From the NCBI RefSeq assembly GCF_049994905.1, contig NZ_CP188258.1:2914001-2978000 (forward strand): a stretch of 64,000 bases of DNA, in the 5' to 3' direction. The translations under genes were made by a program, and so were the position numbers. Of this stretch, positions 41,112 through 49,268 are shown in pieces. Source of the DNA: Diaminobutyricibacter sp049994905 (lineage in GTDB: Bacteria; Actinomycetota; Actinomycetes; Actinomycetales; Microbacteriaceae). Position 1 is the first letter of the stretch; every line of letters begins with the position of its first letter. The notes below the pieces were generated by a model that saw only the letters and a program-made list of their open reading frames with translations, did not search any database and was not told the DNA's origin.

Positions 41112-41122
41112 ATTGGCCCAAT
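41112..41122. promoter_or_regulatory. Candidate MocR operator
   Basis: ATTGGCCCAAT, perfect palindrome around C. A second looser pair, ATTG-N7-CAAT at 41136-41150, lies 24 bp on; both are in the gap between mocR and the AhpD-like gene. Confidence 0.5.
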
Positions 41123-41166
41123 CGGAACCGCATGAATTGGATCTTACAATGGACCACTTGTCGAAT

Positions 41167-41172
41167 TAGCTT
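41167..41172 (+). promoter_or_regulatory. -10 box of the AhpD-like gene (leaderless)
   Basis: TAGCTT, 7 nt before the ATG at 41180. Confidence 0.45.
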
Positions 41173-41179
41173 TGAAGGC

Positions 41180-41632
41180 ATGACAGAACGAATCGACATC
41201 TCCAGCATCACACCAGAGGGTTACCGCAAGGTCATCAACCTCGACGGCTACGCAGGCCAGAACGTCGAGAACCCGCTGCGCGACCTCGTCAACCTGCGTG
41301 CATCACAGCTGAACGGATGCACGTTCTGCGTCGACATGCACTCGGTCGACCTGCAGGCGGCCGGCGTGCCGCTGCGCAAGATCTTCTCCGTGATCACGTG
41401 GCGCGAATCCGAATGGTTCAGCGAGCGGGAGAAGATCGCACTCGAGCTCACCGAGGAGATCACCCGCATCCAGGGCGGCGTCCCCGACTTCCTGTGGGAC
41501 CGCGCACTGGCAGAATTCGGCGATCGCGGCCTCGCAGACCTCGTGCTCGCCATCAGCACGATCAACGTCTGGAACCGCATCGCCATCTCGACGAGGATGC
41601 TCCCCCCGGAGCTCGAGCCTCAGCTCAGCTGA
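41180..41632 (+). CDS. Carboxymuconolactone decarboxylase/AhpD family protein
   Basis: 150 residues. The AhpD core motif is complete: ASQLNGCTFCVDMHSVDLQAAG, with Cys residues spaced CxxC and the following His, as in alkylhydroperoxidase-like disulfide reductases. Divergent from the MocR regulator and probably controlled by it. It ends with LS and three in-frame TGA codons because an 18-bp repeat carrying the stop is present three times. Confidence 0.9.
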   Translation: MTERIDISSITPEGYRKVINLDGYAGQNVENPLRDLVNLRASQLNGCTFCVDMHSVDLQAAGVPLRKIFSVITWRESEWFSEREKIALELTEEITRIQGGVPDFLWDRALAEFGDRGLADLVLAISTINVWNRIAISTRMLPPELEPQLS

Positions 41633-41676
41633 CGCTCCCCGCTCAGCTGACGCTGCGCTTTCAGCTGACGCCGAGC
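41623..41676. repeat. 18-bp tandem repeat spanning two convergent stop codons
   Basis: Three 18-bp units (41623-41640, 41641-41658, 41659-41676) share the palindrome TCAGCTGA. The first copy holds the TGA of the AhpD-like gene; the third holds the minus-strand TGA of the FKBP gene. Confidence 0.8.
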
Positions 41677-42035
41677 AGGTCGATCACGAAGATGAGCGTC
41701 TTGCCACTGAGCGGGTGGCCACCACCCGCTGCGCCGTATGCGAGCTGCGGCGGAACGGTCAGCTTGCGGCGACCGCCGACCTTCATGCCAGGGATGCCCT
41801 CCTGCCAGCCGCGAATCAGGTTGTTCAGCGGAAAGTTGATCGACTGGCCCCGACTCCAGGACGAGTCGAACTCTTCGCCGGAGTCGTACTCCACGCCGAG
41901 GTAGTGCACGTCGACCTTCGCGCCGGGCGTGGCCTCCGGGCCGTCTCCTACGATGATGTCGACGATCTCCAGTGCGTCTGGCGCGGGGCCGTCGGGTGCG
42001 TCGATCTCGGGCTTCTCATGCTTCGAATCAGTCAT
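41661..42035 (-). CDS. FKBP-type peptidyl-prolyl isomerase
   Basis: 124 residues from the ATG at 42035. A short acidic N-terminus, then the FKBP fold: VHYLGVEYDSGEEFDSSWSRGQSINFPL, GWQEGIPGMKVGGRRKLTVPPQLAYG and TLIFVIDLLGV. It is a cytoplasmic single-domain proline isomerase involved in protein folding. TTGGAT lies 6 nt before the ATG, a weak fit to the local -10 pattern. Confidence 0.93.
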   Translation of the reverse strand: MTDSKHEKPEIDAPDGPAPDALEIVDIIVGDGPEATPGAKVDVHYLGVEYDSGEEFDSSWSRGQSINFPLNNLIRGWQEGIPGMKVGGRRKLTVPPQLAYGAAGGGHPLSGKTLIFVIDLLGVS

Positions 42036-42159
42036 GCGTCCATCCAACCGTGCGGCGCTGCGCCACGTCAAAGCTGTCCGCTTGTCGCGTATCCGGGCCG
42101 GATGTCCGAAATCCGCTCTTGCAATCGACGGGGCCGCACGGCAGTCTGGTCACAGGTCA

Positions 42160-42216
42160 ACTCATCGTTCGGGAGAGTCGCAGGCATCGCCGCACCACCG
42201 GGCGATGAGTCTTTTT
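42160..42216 (+). promoter_or_regulatory. Terminator with competing upstream pairing before the ROK gene
   Basis: CATCGCC (42185-42191) pairs with GGCGATG (42201-42207) and is followed by CTTTTT, a plausible intrinsic terminator on the plus strand. ACTCATCG (42160-42167) can instead pair 8 bp with CGATGAGT (42203-42210). The mutually exclusive pairings resemble an attenuator. No plus-strand gene lies directly upstream. Confidence 0.45.
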
Positions 42217-42255
42217 AACGACCAGGGGTCTTTCTGAGCTCCTCGAGACGTGTGA

Positions 42256-42261
42256 GATTCT
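42256..42261 (+). promoter_or_regulatory. -10-like box of the ROK gene (leaderless)
   Basis: GATTCT, 6 nt before the GTG at 42268. Confidence 0.4.
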
Positions 42262-42267
42262 TACGGG

Positions 42268-43518
42268 GTGAGCACCGCATCCGCCGCCCCCCGCCTTGCC
42301 GCGGGCAGCCTGGTCAGCAGCGATGTGCGCACCCACAACCTCGCCCTGGTGATGCGTACCCTGGCCGAGGGCGGCCCGAGTGCCCGCAGTGATCTCGCGA
42401 CCGCGACCGGCCTCACCCGCGGCGCCATCACCGCGCTGGTCGGCGCACTCGCCGACGGCGGACTGGTTGCGGAGTCGGTGATCGTGCCCGGTGAACGCTC
42501 CGGCCGGCCCAAGACCCTCATCGGCATCGCCGCCGACGGCGTCGCACTGGTCGCCGTGCAGATCGACGCCGACCAGGTCACCGTCGTCGTCCACGACCTC
42601 GCCGGGACGGCGCTCGACCGCACCGCGGCCCACCATGGGCGGCCGATGGGCGATCCCGACGCGATCCTCGACCTTGCCGCGTCCCTCCTCGTCTCGGCGT
42701 TCGACCGAATCGCCGCTTCTGGTCGCCGGATCGCGGGCCTTACGGTAATCGTGTTCGCGCCGGTCGGCGGCCATCCCCGCGTCGTCGTCGCGGACACCGA
42801 CCTCGGCTGGGGCAGGGTGGATGTTCTGGCCGGCCTGGCTGCGCGGGTGTCCGGGTTTCCCGCCACGGCGACGCTCGCGGCGGATGCGCCACTCGCCGCC
42901 CTCGCCGAACGCCGTCTGCTCGCCGACGTCGGCGACCTGCTCTACCTCAAGAGCAACAGCGGGATCGGCGGGGCGATCATCTCCGGCGGCCACGTGGTCG
43001 ACGGCGCCAACGCGATCGCCGGCGCGGTCGGCCACATCGCGATCGACTATGACGGCACGCCGTGCCAGTGCGGCCAGCGGGGATGCCTCGTCACCGTCGC
43101 CGGACCCGATGTCGTGCTCGCCCGTGCCGGCCTCGGCCCTCTCCTGGCTTCGGAAGGACTGACCGCGGCCCTCGACGAATTCGTCGCCCGGGTGCGCGCA
43201 CGCGATCCGGATGCCGTGGCCACATTCACCGAGGCGGCGGACTGGATCGCGCGCGCGATCGCGATCCTTCGCATGGCCGTCGACCCGGAAGTCGTCGTTC
43301 TGGGCGGATACTGGGCCGGGCTCGCCGATCTGATCGCCGAAGCGGCCACCCCCCGCCTTCACCTGGCGGCCGACCCTTCCCTGAGCGACCCCGGGACGGC
43401 GCGCCCTCCGCGCGTGGTGGCCGGCTCGCTCGGCGCCGACGCGGCGCTCGCGGGCGCCTTCTGGCAGCTTCGTGACGACCTGCTCGCCGATCCGCTGGCT
43501 CTCGTTCCCTCACTGTAG
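42268..43518 (+). CDS. ROK family transcriptional regulator
   Basis: 416 residues. N-terminal winged helix (ARSDLATATGLTRGAITALVGALADGGLV), then a sugar-kinase-like ROK domain with the zinc motif CQCGQRGCL (about 269-277) and a degenerate ATP region (YLKSNSGIGGAIISGG). ROK regulators usually sense sugars or sugar phosphates; no sugar gene is adjacent to suggest which. GTG start. Confidence 0.9.
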   Translation: MSTASAAPRLAAGSLVSSDVRTHNLALVMRTLAEGGPSARSDLATATGLTRGAITALVGALADGGLVAESVIVPGERSGRPKTLIGIAADGVALVAVQIDADQVTVVVHDLAGTALDRTAAHHGRPMGDPDAILDLAASLLVSAFDRIAASGRRIAGLTVIVFAPVGGHPRVVVADTDLGWGRVDVLAGLAARVSGFPATATLAADAPLAALAERRLLADVGDLLYLKSNSGIGGAIISGGHVVDGANAIAGAVGHIAIDYDGTPCQCGQRGCLVTVAGPDVVLARAGLGPLLASEGLTAALDEFVARVRARDPDAVATFTEAADWIARAIAILRMAVDPEVVVLGGYWAGLADLIAEAATPRLHLAADPSLSDPGTARPPRVVAGSLGADAALAGAFWQLRDDLLADPLALVPSL

Positions 43519-43552
43519 TTCGGGAAGGTCGCCGTAGTTCGGGAAGGTCGCC
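43515..43552. repeat. 19-bp duplication spanning the ROK stop codon
   Basis: Two identical adjacent copies (43515-43533, 43534-43552) of a unit beginning GTAGTTCGGG; the ROK TAG lies in the first. Confidence 0.9.
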
Positions 43553-43560
43553 GGTGCAGG

Positions 43561-44952
43561 TCAGCCGAAGACCTTGCCCGGGTTCATGATGCCGAGCGGA
43601 TCGAAGACCGACTTCACCTTCACCTGCAGCTCGTAGGCGTCGGCGCCCAGCTCATCCGCCAGCCACCGGCGTTTCAGCAGCCCAACGCCGTGCTCGCCGG
43701 TCAGGGTTCCGCCGAGCTCGATCGCCGTGCGGAAGAGTTCGCCGGCGGCATCCCAGACGCGGTCGGGCACGTCGTCGCCGTCGTAGACGAAGTTGGGGTG
43801 CAGGTTACCGTCGCCTGCGTGCGCGACAGTCGGGATGGCCACGCCGTATTTCTCGCCGATCGCCCGGATCGCCGCGAACATCTCCGGCATCCGGGAGCGG
43901 GGAACGGAGACATCCTCGATCAGCACATTCCCTGACGCCTCCAGCGCAGGGTGGAACGCGCGACGGATGGCCAGCATCCGTTCGCCTTCTGCCGCATCCG
44001 TCGAGACCCGGACGCTGCCTCCCGAGGCGCGGATCAGCTCGGATGCCGCCGCGGCATCCGTCGCCGACGCGAGCCCGTCGAACTGCACCAGCAGGAACGC
44101 CGCTCCCCCGGACGTTCCCATCGCCGCTTCGATGGTCTCGGTGCCCAGATGGGCTGCGATGCGTTCGAGGGACGGCCCGTCGAGCAGCTCCATCACGGCG
44201 GGGCGGAGACGGGATGCGGTGACGCGGGCCGAGGCGGCGGCGGCCTGGCCGACATCCGGGAACAAGGCGCCGACCGTCGTGACACCCCCGACCGGCAGCG
44301 GAAGCGCGCGGACGGTCGCATCCACGATCACGCCCAGGGTGCCCTCCGAGCCGACGAACAGCGCGGTCAGGTCGAAGCCGGTCACGCCCTTCACCGTGCG
44401 ATGGCCGGTGCGGATCAGCCGCCCGTCGGGGAGGACGATCGAGAGTCCGAGCACGGCTTCACGCGTGACGCCGTACTTCGCACAGAGAAGGCCGCCGGCA
44501 TTCGTGGCGATGTTGCCGCCGACCGATGAGATCGCCTTGCTCGCGGGGTCTGGCGCGAACCACAGTCCGTACGGACGGAGGGCTGCATTCAGGTCGGCGT
44601 TGATCACCCCCGGTTCGACGACGGCGAGCTCGTCTTCCGGGCTGATTTCGAGGATGCGGTCCATTCCGGCCACGCTCAGCACGATCGCGCCGTCGGTACC
44701 GTTCGCACCGCCCGCAAGACCCGTTCCCGCACCGCGCGGGACGACCGGGATGCGGAACTCGCTGGCCGCCAGCATCGTCGCCTGCACGTCGGCCACGGAG
44801 CGCGCCTTCACCAGGGCGAGTGGGCGCCCCGGCGAGACCCAGCCCGACCGGTCGGTGCGCAGCGCATCCAGCTCGGCCGGATCTGTGCTGAGGACGCCGG
44901 CGGAGATCGCCTCCGTGCCGAGCGCCGCTGCAAGCCAGGTCATCGCATCCAT
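43561..44952 (-). CDS. FAD-linked D-2-hydroxyacid dehydrogenase (glycolate oxidase GlcD/D-lactate dehydrogenase type)
   Basis: 463 residues. The FAD-binding type 4 domain has VVPRGAGTGLAGGANG near residue 72 and VGGNIATNAGGLLCAKYGVT near 150. The C-terminal FAD oxidase domain ends PTVAHAGDGNLHPNF..TGEHGVGLLKRRW, the metal/substrate region. It oxidises a D-2-hydroxy acid such as glycolate or D-lactate; no glcE/glcF partners adjoin, so the D-lactate dehydrogenase-like role is more likely. TAGTCT lies 7 nt before the ATG. Confidence 0.9.
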   Translation of the reverse strand: MDAMTWLAAALGTEAISAGVLSTDPAELDALRTDRSGWVSPGRPLALVKARSVADVQATMLAASEFRIPVVPRGAGTGLAGGANGTDGAIVLSVAGMDRILEISPEDELAVVEPGVINADLNAALRPYGLWFAPDPASKAISSVGGNIATNAGGLLCAKYGVTREAVLGLSIVLPDGRLIRTGHRTVKGVTGFDLTALFVGSEGTLGVIVDATVRALPLPVGGVTTVGALFPDVGQAAAASARVTASRLRPAVMELLDGPSLERIAAHLGTETIEAAMGTSGGAAFLLVQFDGLASATDAAAASELIRASGGSVRVSTDAAEGERMLAIRRAFHPALEASGNVLIEDVSVPRSRMPEMFAAIRAIGEKYGVAIPTVAHAGDGNLHPNFVYDGDDVPDRVWDAAGELFRTAIELGGTLTGEHGVGLLKRRWLADELGADAYELQVKVKSVFDPLGIMNPGKVFG

Positions 44953-44959
44953 GCGTGCC

Positions 44960-44965
44960 AGACTA
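44960..44965 (-). promoter_or_regulatory. -10 box of the FAD oxidoreductase (leaderless)
   Basis: TAGTCT on the minus strand, 7 nt before the ATG at 44952. Confidence 0.5.
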
Positions 44966-45028
44966 GCTCGACCGCGTCACGTCCGATTTCCGCTACCACA
45001 CGTCGGTGGCAGGTGTCAGGCTGTAGTC

Positions 45029-46537
45029 ATGAATTCGTCCGCCCCGCAAACGTCACTGGCCGACCCCGTCTTCGCGGAACGCTACCGTGCGATGTCGTCG
45101 AGGGATGCGCGGTTCGACGGACAATTCATCACCGGCGTTCACACCACCGGCATCTACTGCAGGCCCAGCTGCCCGGCGGCGACGCCGAAGCCGGGGAACG
45201 TCACCTTCTACCTGACCGCGGCTGCGGCCCACGAGGCGGGGCTGCGCGCGTGCAAACGGTGCCTGCCCGACGCCGTGCCGGGCTCCCCCGAATGGAACAT
45301 CCGCGACGACCTGGCCGCCCGCGCGATGCGCCTCATCGCCGACGGTACCGTCGAACGCGAAGGCGTGCCGGGGCTCGCACGCCGCCTCGGCTACACACCG
45401 CGGCACCTCGGACGCGTGCTGACCAGCGAACTCGGTGCCGGTCCGCTCGCCCTCGCGCGTGCGCACAGAGCCCAGACCGCGCGGCTGCTGCTCGCCGGCA
45501 CCGACCTCTCCATCACCGACGTCGCGTTCGCGGCCGGGTTCACGAGCGTGCGGCAGTTCAACGAGACCATGGCCGGCATCTACCGCACTACGCCCGGTGC
45601 GATCCGGGCGTCGGCGAAAGGGCGGCCAGACCGGGCGGCGCGTGCCCACCCTCACGCCGGACAGGCCGCATCCCTGACACTCCGCCTCCCTGCGCGGGCC
45701 CCCTTCGACGGCACCGCCCTCTTCTCCTTCCTCGCGGCCCGGGCGGTGCCGACCGCCGAGGCCGGCGACGCGACGACATACTCGCGCGCCCTCGCGCTGC
45801 CGCACGGTCCTGCTGTCGTCACCCTCACCCTGGGCGGTACGCCCGCCAGTCCCCACGTGAACTGCGAAGCACACCTCGCCGACGTCGCAGACCTCGCCCC
45901 GCTCGTGGCACGCGTCCGCAGGCTGCTCGACCTCGACGCGGACGCCGTCGCGATCGACGAAGCACTCGCGGCAGACCCGGCACTCGCTGCCAGTGTGGCC
46001 GCCGCGCCCGGGCGGCGCGTCCCCGGAAGCATCAATGCCGAAGAGATCCTGTTCCGTGCGCTGATCGGGCAGCAGGTCTCGGTCCCCGCAGCGCGAACGG
46101 CGCTCGCCCGGCTGACGGATGCGCTCGGAACGCCCATCGACGCCGGTCCGTTCACGCGGCTCTTTCCCACCGCACAACAGATCGCCGAGGGAGGGCGGGA
46201 CGTGCTTCGCGGGCCCGTCCGGCGTGTCGCCACGATCCTCGCGACAGCCGAGGCGCTGGCCGATGGCAGCCTCGTCATCGACGTCGGCGAGTCCCGCGAA
46301 GAACTCGAAGCCCGGTTGACCGCGCTGCCCGGGATCGGGCCGTGGACCGCCGGCTACGTGGCCATGCGCGTGCTCGGAAGCCCGGACATCCTCCTGACCA
46401 GCGATCTGGTCATCCGGCAGGGCGCCGTCCGGCTCGGGCTGCCCCGCGACCCGCGCGAACTGGCCCTGCGCGGCGCGGCCTGGGCGCCGTGGCGGAGCTA
46501 CGCCGGAATGCACCTGTGGCGAGCGGCCCAGGCGTAG
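45029..46537 (+). CDS. alkA: Ada-AlkA fusion: regulator/DNA-3-methyladenine glycosylase
   Basis: 502 residues from the ATG at 45029. The N-terminal Ada metal-binding domain has four Cys (GIYCRPSCP, then ACKRCLPD), of which one accepts a methyl group from phosphotriesters. Then an AraC-type HTH (LARRLGYTPRHLGRVLTSELG, TDVAFAAGFTSVRQFNETM), and a C-terminal AlkA glycosylase with helix-hairpin-helix LPGIGPWTAGYVAMR and the catalytic Asp in LLTSDLVIRQG. It senses and repairs alkylation. CAGGCT lies 6 nt before the ATG. Confidence 0.93.
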   Translation: MNSSAPQTSLADPVFAERYRAMSSRDARFDGQFITGVHTTGIYCRPSCPAATPKPGNVTFYLTAAAAHEAGLRACKRCLPDAVPGSPEWNIRDDLAARAMRLIADGTVEREGVPGLARRLGYTPRHLGRVLTSELGAGPLALARAHRAQTARLLLAGTDLSITDVAFAAGFTSVRQFNETMAGIYRTTPGAIRASAKGRPDRAARAHPHAGQAASLTLRLPARAPFDGTALFSFLAARAVPTAEAGDATTYSRALALPHGPAVVTLTLGGTPASPHVNCEAHLADVADLAPLVARVRRLLDLDADAVAIDEALAADPALAASVAAAPGRRVPGSINAEEILFRALIGQQVSVPAARTALARLTDALGTPIDAGPFTRLFPTAQQIAEGGRDVLRGPVRRVATILATAEALADGSLVIDVGESREELEARLTALPGIGPWTAGYVAMRVLGSPDILLTSDLVIRQGAVRLGLPRDPRELALRGAAWAPWRSYAGMHLWRAAQA

Positions 46538-46574
46538 GATCGAAAACGCAGCCGGAACGGAGGAGGACGCGAAC

Positions 46575-47342
46575 GTGCCTTCGATCACCGTGGTGATTCC
46601 GGCGCTGGACGACTCCGTCATGCTCGCTCGGTGCCTCGCCGACCTTCAGGCTCAGTTGCGGCCGGCCGACGAGATCATCGTCGTCGACAACGGGAGCACG
46701 GACGACACTGCGGCAGTCGCCCTGGCCGGTGGCGCACGCGTGCTCGAGCAGCCCCGGCGCGGCATCTGGCCGGCCGCATCGACCGGATACGACGCAGCGA
46801 CCGGAGACCTGATCGCCAGACTCGACGCCGACTCCCGTCCGCCTGAGGACTGGCTGCTGCACATCGAAGCCGAGTTCATCGACTCGCCCGAGATCTCGGT
46901 GCTCACCGGGCCCGGCGTGTTCTACGACGGAAATCCGCTGGTCGCAGGCCTCGGGCAGACCCTCTACATCGGGGGCTACTTCTGGTCCATGTCCATCTGG
47001 ATGGGCCAGCCGCCGATATTCGGCTCGAACTTCGCCATGCGGCGTGAGGTCTGGCAACGGGCGCGCGGGCGAGTACACCGCGACCTGCGCGAGATCCACG
47101 ACGACCTCGACCTCAGCATCCACCTCGACCCCGACCAGATCGTGCGGCTCGACGAACGGCTCACCGTGGGAATCTCGTCGCGTCCGTTCTCGTCGTGGCG
47201 CGGCCTCGGCCGGCGCCTCAGCTGGGCGTATTCCACGTTGCGCATGCACCTGCCTGAGGAGTCGCCGTGGCGCCGCCGCGCCGCTCGCCGTCGTTGGGAA
47301 GAGGAGCACGCCGAAGAGGGCCTCCCCGGCGCCATCGCCTGA
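46575..47342 (+). CDS. Family 2 glycosyltransferase
   Basis: 255 residues, GT-A fold: VVIPALDDSVMLARCLADLQAQ, EIIVVDNGSTDDT and the metal-binding LDADSRP (about 77-83). It lacks the large membrane domain of processive enzymes, though GGYFWSMSIWMG and the end could contact the membrane. GTG start with GGAGG 10 nt upstream. Acceptor unknown; no wall-polysaccharide genes adjoin. Confidence 0.87.
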   Translation: MPSITVVIPALDDSVMLARCLADLQAQLRPADEIIVVDNGSTDDTAAVALAGGARVLEQPRRGIWPAASTGYDAATGDLIARLDADSRPPEDWLLHIEAEFIDSPEISVLTGPGVFYDGNPLVAGLGQTLYIGGYFWSMSIWMGQPPIFGSNFAMRREVWQRARGRVHRDLREIHDDLDLSIHLDPDQIVRLDERLTVGISSRPFSSWRGLGRRLSWAYSTLRMHLPEESPWRRRAARRRWEEEHAEEGLPGAIA

Positions 47343-47411
47343 AGCGGCCGTCGGGAACAGGGCCACGCTCTGAGCGCGTCTCAGCGGGAACAACCCTCGG
47401 CGAAGACTGGG

Positions 47412-48311
47412 TCAGGCGGATGCGAAGAGGGCGAGCATGTCGCGGCCGAGCTGGTTGGGGGCCGTCTCGCACGGACTGTGCCCGGTGCGGTACACCGCGA
47501 GAGTCGCTGCGATCTGCTGCGCGAACTCCGCGTGCAGCTGGGTCGGCCAGAGGTCGTGGTTTCCGGTGGCGACGAGTTTCGGGATGGGGCTGGCAGCCAC
47601 GGCCGCGCGCGTGTCCGGCACCTGCTTCATGAGGCCGACGATGTCGTCGACGCTCGAACGCCGTGTGAGCGCGAACCGTGCGCGCACGAACGCCAGCCTG
47701 GTCGGGGGCACCTTGTTCTTGTTCGTGACGATTCCCCAGATCATCAGGCCCGCGCCCTGCTTACCGGACAGGAACCGGCTGAGCCAGCCGATCGTGCGTA
47801 CGCCGCGGAACGCCTGGCCGGGCTCGGGTGGAGTGGTCAGCAGCGTCAGGCTGCGGAAGAGGTGCGGATGCTCCACCAGCGCCATCTGGCTGAGGATGCC
47901 CGCGAACGAATACCCGAGAACGTGCGCCGGAGGCCCGGACCGCAGGAACGCGATCACGTCGGCGACCAGGAGTTCATACGTGTAATGGCCGCCGCGAACG
48001 GGACCCGCGTCTGCCGACTCGTACTGACCGGCGAGATCGTAACTCTGCACGAAATAGCCGCCGGCGGCAAGGATCGGCGCGAGCAGGTAGAAGTCCTCTT
48101 TCGACCCGGTCACCCCGGGGATCAGCACAACGCGCGGATCGCTGGGGTTGCCGAGCGAGAACGTGGCGAGTTCGCCGCTCGGAGCCACGAAGGTGGAGAA
48201 GACCGCGCCGACCGGGGCGATCGACCAGTCGATCTCAGGCAGCGCGGCATCAAGACGCTCCGCCTCGTCGCCTCCGCCCGCGAGCCCGGGCTGCCTTTCA
48301 CCGATGGACAC
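47412..48311 (-). CDS. Alpha/beta hydrolase
   Basis: 299 residues. The nucleophile elbow is GYSFAG (Ser), the oxyanion region VLIPGVTGSKEDFYLL, and the late His in ATGNHDLWPTQLHAEF. Family members act as esterases or lactonases; the substrate is not deducible. The GTG is fixed by the -10 box TAGCGT 6 nt upstream. It is divergent from the FAH-family gene with only 65 bp between them. Confidence 0.86.
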   Translation of the reverse strand: MSIGERQPGLAGGGDEAERLDAALPEIDWSIAPVGAVFSTFVAPSGELATFSLGNPSDPRVVLIPGVTGSKEDFYLLAPILAAGGYFVQSYDLAGQYESADAGPVRGGHYTYELLVADVIAFLRSGPPAHVLGYSFAGILSQMALVEHPHLFRSLTLLTTPPEPGQAFRGVRTIGWLSRFLSGKQGAGLMIWGIVTNKNKVPPTRLAFVRARFALTRRSSVDDIVGLMKQVPDTRAAVAASPIPKLVATGNHDLWPTQLHAEFAQQIAATLAVYRTGHSPCETAPNQLGRDMLALFASA

Positions 48312-48317
48312 ACACCA

Positions 48318-48323
48318 ACGCTA
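48318..48323 (-). promoter_or_regulatory. -10 box of the alpha/beta hydrolase (leaderless)
   Basis: TAGCGT on the minus strand, 6 nt before the GTG at 48311. Confidence 0.5.
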
Positions 48324-48364
48324 GCTGTTTCGGCCGACGTTTTCCCGCAGCCGAGACTGCCCGA

Positions 48365-48370
48365 TAGCCT
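48365..48370 (+). promoter_or_regulatory. -10 box of the FAH-family gene (leaderless)
   Basis: TAGCCT, 6 nt before the GTG at 48377. Confidence 0.5.
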
Positions 48371-48376
48371 TGGACC

Positions 48377-49252
48377 GTGAGATTCTCGCACCTCAGCACC
48401 GCAACAGATCGCCATCCACGCCTGGCCGCCGTCATCGGTGACGGCGCCCTCTTTCTCGACGAGGTGATGGATGACGCTCCGGGCGACCTGCAGACGCTCA
48501 TCGAACGCGGTGACGAAGGACTCGCCCACGTGCGTGCTGTCGTCGACAATGCGATCGCGAACCGCACAGAGCTCGAGCCTGTCCGCGATCTGCGGCACGC
48601 ATCCGCGGTCCTGCGCCCACCACAGGTGATCGCGATCGGCGCCAACTACGCCGCGCACGCCTCCGAGCTGAAGCTGCGGAGCGAGAAGGCCGCGACCGTC
48701 TTCTCCCTCTGGCCCAACTCGCTCGCCGGGCACGAGGGGACGACCTCGTGGCCGGAGGACCTGACCACCCAGGTCGATTACGAGGCCGAGCTGGGTGTGA
48801 TCATCGGCAAGCCCGCGCGCGACGTGCACGTGCGCGACGCCCTCGACTACGTCTACGGCTACACCGTCGTCAACGACATCACCGCGCGCGACCTGCAGTT
48901 CTCCGAGGCCCAATGGTCGCGCTGCAAGTCGTTCGACGGGTTCACGCCGAACGGCCCCGTCGTCGTCACGGCCGACGAGATCGCCGACCCGCAGGACCTG
49001 TGGCTGACGACGAACGTCGACGGAACCATCCTGCAGGATGCGTCAACGGCCGACATGGTGCGCAGCGTCGCCGAGATCATCGCTTTCCTGTCCCGCTCGG
49101 CGACCGTGCAGCCGGGCACCCTGATCTCCACGGGAAGCCCGGGGGGCGCGGGTTACTCCCGCACCCCTCCGGTCTTTCTGCGCGACAAGTCGACCGTGAC
49201 GGTCTCGATCGGCGGGATCGGCTACCTCACGACGTACTGCCGCGTGACCTGA
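48377..49252 (+). CDS. Fumarylacetoacetate hydrolase family protein
   Basis: 291 residues. The FAH catalytic domain has IAIGANYAAHASELK, VDYEAELGVIIGKPARDV with the metal-binding acids, VVNDITARDLQF and a GTLISTGSPGGAGYSR end. Members hydrolyse C-C bonds or isomerise/decarboxylate oxo acids (HpcE or YcgM type). The exact substrate is unknown, and no aromatic-degradation genes adjoin. Confidence 0.9.
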   Translation: MRFSHLSTATDRHPRLAAVIGDGALFLDEVMDDAPGDLQTLIERGDEGLAHVRAVVDNAIANRTELEPVRDLRHASAVLRPPQVIAIGANYAAHASELKLRSEKAATVFSLWPNSLAGHEGTTSWPEDLTTQVDYEAELGVIIGKPARDVHVRDALDYVYGYTVVNDITARDLQFSEAQWSRCKSFDGFTPNGPVVVTADEIADPQDLWLTTNVDGTILQDASTADMVRSVAEIIAFLSRSATVQPGTLISTGSPGGAGYSRTPPVFLRDKSTVTVSIGGIGYLTTYCRVT

Positions 49253-49268
49253 GCCCTGCCGAGTCCGG

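Noticed and set aside
42168..42210. CGGGAGAG before the ROK gene, similar to the 5' motif of glycine riboswitches
   Set aside because: The rest of the glycine aptamer (GCCGAAGG-type core and second conserved block) is missing and there is too little sequence for one.
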